From Promethearchaeota archaeon (GTDB taxonomy: Archaea; Asgardarchaeota; Lokiarchaeia; Sigyniarchaeales; SOKP01), in contig JAEORV010000164.1 of NCBI GenBank assembly GCA_016840695.1, forward strand, positions 1-5,189: DNA of 5,189 nucleotides, read 5' to 3'. A program made the translations under genes and the position numbers. Below, in pieces: positions 1-4,635 of this stretch. A model generated the notes under the pieces. It saw only the letters and a program-made list of their open reading frames with translations. It had not been told where the DNA came from and ran no database searches. How positions within the stretch are numbered: position 1 is the stretch's first letter; each line of letters opens with the position of its first letter.

Positions 1-267
1 AATTATATATTTCCTCTTGCAACCAGTATAATTTTAATCGTGTTTCAAGTACATTTAGAATATGGTATATCAAACAACCAGAGGTTTCAACTAAAAGATA
101 AATATTCTCATGAAATAGGTAATATTTTACAGATCATTCAGAGCTCAATGGATATAGTAAGTCAAAACAAGGATAAGGTTAATGTTGAGATAGACGAGAT
201 CAATGATTTAGTAAGAACCAAGTGTATAGAAGCATCGACTTTAATAAGAGAAATAAGATCGCTGTGA
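1..267 (+). CDS. C-terminal end of a membrane protein with a histidine-kinase-like DHp hairpin (5' partial)
   Basis: The reading frame is open from base 1 and ends at TGA 265-267, so the gene start lies outside the window; 88 residues are visible. Residues 3-19 are hydrophobic (IFPLATSIILIVF) and look like the last part of a membrane helix. After a short linker comes a helix with the H-box-like motif KYSHEIGNILQ. Its His, codon 109-111, sits where histidine kinases carry the phosphorylated His. A second helix ends in LIREIRSL, matching the second helix of a DHp dimerisation domain. A normal kinase would continue into an HATPase domain with N, G1 and G2 boxes. Here the protein stops, and the following 92 bases are non-coding. 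It could be a dimerisation or phosphotransfer partner of another kinase, or a degenerate kinase. A GTG at 40 could be an internal start, but the continuous hydrophobic stretch upstream favours a longer protein. The DHp resemblance is from motif reading only. Confidence 0.6.
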   Translation, partial: NYIFPLATSIILIVFQVHLEYGISNNQRFQLKDKYSHEIGNILQIIQSSMDIVSQNKDKVNVEIDEINDLVRTKCIEASTLIREIRSL

Positions 268-290
268 TGTTTTCAATTTTTTCTTTTCAT
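268..290 (+). terminator. T-rich tract, likely archaeal transcription terminator
   Basis: Directly after the stop codon at 267 come several T runs (TTTTC, ATTTTTTC, TTTTC) with no hairpin. Archaeal RNA polymerase commonly terminates at such U-rich tracts, so this probably ends the transcript of the DHp gene before the peptidase promoter. Inferred from composition and position only. Confidence 0.45.
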
Positions 291-300
291 GCGTAATAAG

Positions 301-309
301 CTTTATATT
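301..309 (+). promoter_or_regulatory. TATA-like box of the M28 peptidase gene
   Basis: CTTTATATT begins 59 nt upstream of the peptidase ATG and is preceded by a purine-containing AATAAG that could serve as the BRE. Archaeal transcription usually starts about 25-30 nt downstream of the TATA box, which predicts a leader of about 30 nt. A similar CTTTATGTT lies 58 nt upstream of the lyase ATG on the other strand. Only a weak purine-rich AGAGAG (349-354) sits before the start as a possible ribosome-binding site. Confidence 0.45.
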
Positions 310-359
310 AAATTTTAACATAATTCATATTATCTAATCTAAAAACTTAGAGAGAAAAA

Positions 360-1541
360 ATGGTTGCTCAAGAAAAAAAATTCTCAATGCTTGATTTTAT
401 CAAGGAAATATGTGATGATATCGGTCCAAGACTAGGGACAACCGAAAATGAGAAAAAAGCAGGTCTAAAAATTAAGGAAATTTTAGATAAACAAGTAGAT
501 AAAGTGGAAATGGAAGATTTTACTTGCCATCCTAAAGGCTTTTTAGAATTTACAAAAGTTGCGTGGTTTTCGGGATTAATTGGGCTCTTGCTATTCCTTT
601 GGCTTCCCTTGATTAGCATGTTGTTATGCTTCTATGCCATTACAACCTTCGTTTTTGAGTTTTTAATGGGAAAGGAATATGTTGACTTCATGTTTCCAAA
701 AAGAATTGGAACGAACGTGATAGGTAAACTGAATCCAACTAAAGAGGCAAAAAAAATAGTAATCATCTCTGGACATCACGATTCCGCCTACGAATTCCCA
801 CTTTTTGAGAAATACAAGCATAAATTCGATAAATTGGCCTATGGAGTAGCGGGTTTGCTATTGTTTAGCGCTATTGCGGGGTTAATAAAATTCATTCTAG
901 ACATCATATATGTCTCTAATCTTATTACAAATATTATCTTGATCTCCATTCCTATCATCACTATATTCGTAGGAGGATATGTTGCATTTGGTCTCCACTC
1001 TAAAAATGTGATTCTTGGAGCGAACGACAATTTATCTGGAGTTGCCGTCGTGCTAGCACTGGCGCATCACTTTTCGTCTCAGAGATTAAACAATATAGAA
1101 CTCTGGCTGATATCTTTTTCCTGCGAAGAATGCATGAGAGGTTCAAAGCGATTTGTGAAAAGGCATTTTGATCAGTTAAAAGACTCTTATACCATAAATT
1201 ACGACATGGTAGGAAGGGGGGCGGGAGGGCTTGCAATTATTTCGGCGGAACCTGCTTATTTGGTTACGCACGACATGGATTTGGCATTGGAGTTCCAAAA
1301 ATCCAGCAAGAACGCACACATGGAACTTCCCATAGAAATTTTAGGATTTGGGGGGTCAGATGCAGCATGTTTTTCGAGAAAGGGGCTAAAAGCCATTTCT
1401 ATATTCGGTCTAACGCCAGAAAATTATCCGGATACTTGGCACGAACTTGCAGATACTCCCGAGTTTATTGAAGAAGACAAGCTTGATGCAACCCTGAAAG
1501 TCACGATTCAGTTCTTAAAAGATCTCGATTCAAGCTTATAG
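360..1541 (+). CDS. M28-family zinc metallopeptidase with inserted transmembrane hairpins
   Basis: 393 residues. This is a di-zinc aminopeptidase-type hydrolase of peptidase family M28, expected to remove N-terminal residues from peptides; the substrate is unknown. The N-terminus (DDIGPRLGTTENEKKAG, 19-35) is typical of the family and supports the ATG at 360. The ligand set is complete: GHHDS with His139 and Asp141, GANDNLSG with bridging Asp223, SCEE with catalytic Glu256 and ligand Glu257, NYDM with Asp282, and WHE with His361. GGSD (331-334) precedes the usual substrate-pocket segment. Two hydrophobic blocks interrupt the fold: about 68-103 (probably two helices) and about 160-211 (two helices). 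The second lies between the first zinc ligand and the bridging Asp, which in soluble members are separated by only a short loop. There is no signal peptide. The protein is therefore probably an integral membrane peptidase whose catalytic domain is anchored by hairpins; which side of the membrane it faces cannot be told. The gene is convergent with the lyase gene and has its own promoter. Confidence 0.9.
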   Translation: MVAQEKKFSMLDFIKEICDDIGPRLGTTENEKKAGLKIKEILDKQVDKVEMEDFTCHPKGFLEFTKVAWFSGLIGLLLFLWLPLISMLLCFYAITTFVFEFLMGKEYVDFMFPKRIGTNVIGKLNPTKEAKKIVIISGHHDSAYEFPLFEKYKHKFDKLAYGVAGLLLFSAIAGLIKFILDIIYVSNLITNIILISIPIITIFVGGYVAFGLHSKNVILGANDNLSGVAVVLALAHHFSSQRLNNIELWLISFSCEECMRGSKRFVKRHFDQLKDSYTINYDMVGRGAGGLAIISAEPAYLVTHDMDLALEFQKSSKNAHMELPIEILGFGGSDAACFSRKGLKAISIFGLTPENYPDTWHELADTPEFIEEDKLDATLKVTIQFLKDLDSSL

Positions 1542-1567
1542 ATATAAAAAGAAAGAATAAAGAATAA
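1542..1567 (-). terminator. Pyrimidine-rich spacer, likely terminator of the lyase gene
   Basis: The 26 bp between the two convergent stop codons are almost all A and G on the plus strand. The minus strand, downstream of the lyase stop, therefore reads as repeated T runs (TTATTC, TTTATTC, TTTC, TTTTTAT). This is a good hairpin-free archaeal terminator for the lyase transcript. The plus-strand peptidase has no comparable tract in the spacer and may terminate inside the lyase gene. Confidence 0.5.
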
Positions 1568-2902
1568 TTATACTTTATATTGGCTTTTTACAAAATTCAA
1601 GAGGTAGTCCTTCACTTTCTTACGATCAGGCATGGATGCAACCATCCCGTACATTGCTGCCGAACCGTCTTCTATTTCCTGAGGATTTGCAACGATTTCG
1701 TCAACCGCTTCTTGTAGATCCTTAAGAAATGGTTTGACAACATCAGCGTGATGGGGATTGACCATTTGATGTAACGCGGAAGGATATTGTAATCGATCTA
1801 AGTGCCATCCTTTTCTTTCCATAACGTCACCTAAAGCAAAGGTGTCGATTTTGTCGGAACGATAGGAAAATACACTCATGACAGGTTTTCCAAGAATATA
1901 CAATTCAGGGATGTCATTTATTCCCGCAATGAGTTCGTCTGTAGCGTCCATTACTTTTCGAGCGATTTTTAAATATCCATTTAGCCCTAAACTCTTGAGA
2001 GACGCCCAAGCAGCAGCAATTGGCCCCCCAGGACGAGTTCCTCTCATAGTAGGGGAAATATAGACCCCTCCCGACCAGTCAGTATACACACAAAACTGAT
2101 ATTTCCAAAGCCTTTCTTTACGATACGTAATTATAGAAGCTCCTTTCGCCCCATATCCATATTTATGAATGTCTGCAGAAATTGATGTTACTCCCGGCAC
2201 GGAATAGTCAAAATCGGGAACTTCATATCCCAGAATTCTAACAAACGGAAGCATGAATCCCCCCAGACATGAATCCACATGCAATCCGATGCCTTTTTCT
2301 TTTGCGATAACGCCAAGTTCCGATATCGGATCAACCACACCTCGTGGATAATCGCAAGCAGAACCCACGAGTAAAATTGTGTTGTCGGTTATGGCTTTTT
2401 CCATCGCTTTCACATCAGCGCGATATGTTTTTTCATCAACAGGAACGCGTATGGATTTTACACCAAAATATTCCGCTGCTTTTTCAAAAGAAGGATGAGC
2501 AGAACTAGGTACAACCATTTCAGGTTCTTTTATTTGAGGAAATTTATCGCGAGCCCAATCTCTATAAGTTTTAACGGGCATTAATAAGCTTTCAGTGCCA
2601 CAAGAAGTTATATTACCACATGTGCCTTTATCCCCATTCAACATGTCTATAGTTATGGACACTGCTTCAGTCTCGAACTTCCTAAGGCTCGGAAAAGCAA
2701 GGGGGTTTAAACCATTTAAGGAAAAAAACATCGAAGATGCTTTCTTTAGAGTTTCGGTGTGCTCGTCACTTGCATGATATACAAGGCTCCAAACTTTACC
2801 ATCTCTCCACTTGATATCGTCTTTCTTCGCATTTTCCATGATTGCAATGAGCTCATCTTCGCTTATTCCATCTTCTGGAAATGTCACTTTCGGTCGTTTC
2901 AT
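1568..2902 (-). CDS. PLP-dependent lyase/decarboxylase of the sphingosine-1-phosphate lyase family
   Basis: 444 residues. The sequence follows sphingosine-1-phosphate lyase (SGPL1/Dpl1, group II decarboxylase fold) along its length: GKVWSLVYH (35-43), CGTES (101-105), SSAHPSFEKAA (133-143), LVGSA (178-182), GVVDPI (188-193), HVDSCLGGF (208-216), SISADIHKYGYGAKG (240-254), TDWSGGVY (274-281) and GTRPGG (288-293). Lys247 is the expected PLP Schiff-base lysine, Asp210 should bind the pyridine nitrogen, and His136 should stack on the ring. Family members cleave a phosphorylated long-chain base to a fatty aldehyde and ethanolamine phosphate. The ER membrane helix and N-terminal extension of the eukaryotic enzymes are absent, so the protein is cytosolic. 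Of three residues I recall as phosphate-binding in a bacterial homologue (Tyr, His, Lys), Tyr42 and Lys253 are kept, but the His position is Asn66. The substrate may therefore not be sphingosine phosphate. Archaeal MfnA-type tyrosine/aspartate decarboxylases are related but match these motifs less well. The start is the ATG at 2902-2900, preceded by a purine-rich GAGAGAAG. Confidence 0.88.
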   Translation of the reverse strand: MKRPKVTFPEDGISEDELIAIMENAKKDDIKWRDGKVWSLVYHASDEHTETLKKASSMFFSLNGLNPLAFPSLRKFETEAVSITIDMLNGDKGTCGNITSCGTESLLMPVKTYRDWARDKFPQIKEPEMVVPSSAHPSFEKAAEYFGVKSIRVPVDEKTYRADVKAMEKAITDNTILLVGSACDYPRGVVDPISELGVIAKEKGIGLHVDSCLGGFMLPFVRILGYEVPDFDYSVPGVTSISADIHKYGYGAKGASIITYRKERLWKYQFCVYTDWSGGVYISPTMRGTRPGGPIAAAWASLKSLGLNGYLKIARKVMDATDELIAGINDIPELYILGKPVMSVFSYRSDKIDTFALGDVMERKGWHLDRLQYPSALHQMVNPHHADVVKPFLKDLQEAVDEIVANPQEIEDGSAAMYGMVASMPDRKKVKDYLLNFVKSQYKV

Positions 2903-2910
2903 CTTCTCTC

Positions 2911-2968
2911 ACGATTAAAATATTAAATTTAAGTAAGAAAATAATATCATCAACATAAAGTTAATCGT
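2911..2968. repeat. Perfect 8-bp inverted repeat in the lyase promoter region
   Basis: ACGATTAA (2911-2918) and its exact reverse complement TTAATCGT (2961-2968) are 42 bp apart. On the minus strand the distal arm lies directly upstream of the TATA-like CTTTATGTT, and the proximal arm lies 9-16 nt before the lyase ATG. The two arms thus flank the predicted transcription start and could be operator half-sites. An 8-bp match in AT-rich DNA can also arise by chance. Confidence 0.3.
2952..2960 (-). promoter_or_regulatory. TATA-like box of the lyase gene
   Basis: The minus strand reads CTTTATGTT, with its first base 58 nt upstream of the lyase ATG. It differs by one base from the CTTTATATT found 59 nt upstream of the peptidase ATG. 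The preceding GATTAA could act as the BRE. This predicts a leader of about 30 nt. Assigned by similarity and spacing only. Confidence 0.4.
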
Positions 2969-3005
2969 TATAGTAAAGACTCAGTATGATCCCTAAATTA
3001 TTAAT

Positions 3006-3015
3006 AAAATATATT
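3006..3015 (+). promoter_or_regulatory. TATA-like box of the longin-like gene
   Basis: AAAATATATT begins 63 nt upstream of the ATG at 3069, at nearly the same distance as the TATA-like boxes of the two preceding genes. The spacer 2903-3068 is 166 bp and divergent: the lyase is read leftwards from it and the longin-like gene rightwards. No strong Shine-Dalgarno is seen before 3069; AAGG at 3049-3052 is rather far away. Confidence 0.4.
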
Positions 3016-3068
3016 AATTCATGCTTACTTTAAGATTACATCTGACATAAGGTAATTAAGATTTAGTA

Positions 3069-3890
3069 ATGATTCGGAAATTCCTTTTAATAGGGGACAG
3101 TGGTTTATTACAGTATTATATTAACCAAGATCAGATTAAAATAGATGCGGATTTACTCTCTGGCTTTGCGAAAGCGCTCTATGAAGTGAGTCGCGAGTTA
3201 ACCTTTAAATTAAGGACGGTTGGTTTCGAAAAAAATAAGATGATCGTGGAAGATATTACTCATGGGGGGACAAAAACGTTTTTAATTGCCACGATTTTTG
3301 ATGAATATCACATAGCTGAAGGAATAAAGAACAAAATCCACTACATTTACGACAATTTTTTTAAAACCATGGATTTTAAAGACGAAACTCAGAACTTGAT
3401 GACAGTTGAATTAAATGAGAAGATTGCTTCGGTATTAAATGACACTTCTTTAAAATCCTACGTAACAAGGAATATTGTCTCTTTTACAAGCATATTGGAT
3501 CCTATCATTTTTGAAGAGGAGAATAATATCTGCGCTTACTGTTTATGTAGCTCTAGTAATGAGGTAATCCTCTTTAATGGAACCCAAAAACTATTAGAAA
3601 ATAGACCTACAGAATCGATAGAAAACATTATAAAGGAATACTTAGTACAATTAAAGTTGGACGAAGTTCCTCAAGGAGATAAGTTTGTTGGTTTGGATCT
3701 ACCATTTGGTCTTGATTATTTAGATCATGATACATCAGGAGAAAAAACTTTAGGAGTCGTGATCAACACGAGCATAAATCTTAAAGAGGAGCCAAATAAT
3801 GAATTACTACTCTATTTTTTTGGGAAGAACATATTAATTCGTTCCTGCGTGTTAAACGTGGAAACTCGTTTACGAGAGCAATTAATCTAA
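3069..3890 (+). CDS. Longin-like domain protein with an unassigned C-terminal half
   Basis: 273 residues. The first 105 or so fit a longin/roadblock-like pattern: strand IRKFLLIGDSG (2-12), strand LLQYYINQ (13-20), a long helix from IDADLLSGFAKALYEV (25-40) to about residue 47, strands at about 49-62 and 68-78, then an amphipathic helix AEGIKNKIHYIYDNFFK (83-99). Longin domains in eukaryotes occur in SNAREs, adaptor subunits and GTPase exchange factors such as Mon1-Ccz1, and several are known from Asgard genomes. Residues about 110-273 form a second mixed alpha/beta region that I do not recognise. It holds three cysteines at 155, 158 and 160 (ICAYCLC), too few and too isolated to call a zinc site. 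There are no membrane segments or signal peptide, so the protein is cytosolic or membrane-associated by partner. The gene ends exactly where the convergent GTPase gene ends, and a physical partnership with that GTPase is a reasonable inference. The longin call rests on pattern, not on a search. Confidence 0.65.
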   Translation: MIRKFLLIGDSGLLQYYINQDQIKIDADLLSGFAKALYEVSRELTFKLRTVGFEKNKMIVEDITHGGTKTFLIATIFDEYHIAEGIKNKIHYIYDNFFKTMDFKDETQNLMTVELNEKIASVLNDTSLKSYVTRNIVSFTSILDPIIFEEENNICAYCLCSSSNEVILFNGTQKLLENRPTESIENIIKEYLVQLKLDEVPQGDKFVGLDLPFGLDYLDHDTSGEKTLGVVINTSINLKEEPNNELLLYFFGKNILIRSCVLNVETRLREQLI

Positions 3891-4418
3891 TTATAATAAT
3901 CCTGCTTTCTTCATCATTAACTTAGTAATTTCAGTGAATATCGTCTCAACGTTTTCGCCCGTTTTAGACGAGCACTCGAAATAGCCCATCATTCCGTGTT
4001 TCTGTGCTAATTCTGTTGCGTTTTCAGCATCAACTTGTCTTTGTTCTTGCAGATCGAACTTAGCTCCTACCATGAGTAATGGAATGGAGAATTCGCTTTT
4101 TCCTTTTTCTTTAAAGAATGAAAGCCATCCTTCGATAGCATCTAAGCTATTTTCATTAGTAATGTCAAACATGTAAATTCCGCCTTTCGAGTCCTGTGCA
4201 AAGCTCGGAAAGAGCACGTGAAAGCGATTTTCCCCGGCAAAATCCCAAATTTGAAGTCCAACGCTTTTTCCTTCAACCTCCAAGTATTTAGTCGCAAGAT
4301 CTACTCCGATGGTTGACTTTGAACTCTCTTCAAACACATTGGTCATATATCTCCTAGTAAAACTTGTCTTTCCAACGCCACTATCACCGAAAATGCAGAG
4401 CTTATATTTAGTTTCCAT
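3891..4418 (-). CDS. Rab/Ras-like small GTPase (Asgard type, no prenylation site)
   Basis: 175 residues, the length of a bare Ras-superfamily G domain. G1 is GDSGVGKT (11-18, Rab-like). G2 is Thr36 in STIGVD. G3 is WDFAGE (58-63). G4 is GAKFD (118-122). G5 is ECSSKTGENV (148-157). Two positions differ from Ras and Rab: Glu63 stands where catalytic Gln61 is found (DFAGEN against DTAGQE), and Ala119 replaces the Asn of NKxD. The C-terminus ends soon after the last helix (KKAGLL) with no cysteine, so CaaX or Rab-type prenylation is excluded and membrane recruitment would need a partner. The ATG at 4418-4416 is supported by AAGGAG at 4436-4431 and by the canonical KYKLCIFGDSG beginning. The family switches between GTP and GDP forms and binds effectors when GTP-bound; in Asgard archaea its cellular role is unknown. 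The gene abuts the longin-like gene tail to tail and is divergent from the HEAT-like gene. Confidence 0.92.
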   Translation of the reverse strand: METKYKLCIFGDSGVGKTSFTRRYMTNVFEESSKSTIGVDLATKYLEVEGKSVGLQIWDFAGENRFHVLFPSFAQDSKGGIYMFDITNENSLDAIEGWLSFFKEKGKSEFSIPLLMVGAKFDLQEQRQVDAENATELAQKHGMMGYFECSSKTGENVETIFTEITKLMMKKAGLL

Positions 4419-4430
4419 TTTTTGGTTAAT

Positions 4431-4436
4431 CTCCTT
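4431..4436 (-). promoter_or_regulatory. Shine-Dalgarno sequence of the GTPase gene
   Basis: The minus strand reads AAGGAG, 12 nt before the ATG at 4418. It is the only clear Shine-Dalgarno-like hexamer seen upstream of a start in this window. The spacing is somewhat long but acceptable, and it fixes the start at this ATG. Confidence 0.6.
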
Positions 4437-4475
4437 TATTGTTTTAATTTTACAAAAATTTTTACACTTAACTCG

Positions 4476-4503
4476 TTTTAAAAAAATACATGTTTTTTTA
4501 TAA
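4476..4503 (-). promoter_or_regulatory. A/T-rich imperfect palindrome and possible TATA element upstream of the GTPase gene
   Basis: The stretch is an imperfect palindrome centred on ACATGT (4488-4493), with an A run on the left and a T run on the right; 11 of 13 base pairs match over 4478-4503. On the minus strand its proximal part reads TTTTTTTAAAA (4486-4476), 58-68 nt upstream of the GTPase ATG, where the other genes of the window carry TATA-like boxes. It could be a TATA element overlapped by a regulator site. The A/T runs make chance symmetry likely. Confidence 0.3.
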
Positions 4504-4527
4504 TTTTATTATATTTTATAATTTTAT
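4496..4527. repeat. 14-bp direct repeat in the divergent promoter region
   Basis: TTTTATAATTTTAT occurs at 4496-4509 and again at 4514-4527, an exact 14-bp match with an 18-bp period. It lies in the non-coding stretch between the divergent GTPase and HEAT-like genes. It consists only of A and T, so it may be simple low-complexity DNA. It could also supply TATA-type elements in either direction. Confidence 0.45.
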
Positions 4528-4635
4528 AAATGATTGGTATGAGTAAAGCTAAAATAGGACTGTTTTTCTTTTAACTTCTCAATGAAATTGACGATAAAAA
4601 TTTAAGCATTTTTGCGTTAAGTTTTAGTGACAATC

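Noticed and set aside
368..1236. Minus-strand open frames inside the peptidase gene
   Set aside because: They are antisense to a gene with a complete M28 ligand set and have no upstream signals or recognisable product.
360..2902. Peptidase and lyase as one operon
   Set aside because: They are on opposite strands and convergent, so they cannot share a transcript.
1568..2902. Assignment as MfnA (tyrosine/aspartate decarboxylase of methanofuran or CoA biosynthesis)
   Set aside because: The motifs SSAHPSFEKAA, HVDSCLGGF, SISADIHKYGYGAKG and GTRPGG, and the 444-residue length, fit the sphingosine-1-phosphate lyase family better; kept only as an alternative.
2931..3030. AAGTAAG (2931-2937) and CTTACTT (3024-3030) as an inverted repeat between the divergent lyase and longin-like genes
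   Set aside because: Only 7 bp and about 86 bp apart in AT-rich DNA; expected by chance.
4530..4574. Small ORF of 14 codons starting MIGMSKAKIG
   Set aside because: Too short to support, with no ribosome-binding site and no recognisable peptide, in a region better explained as a promoter.
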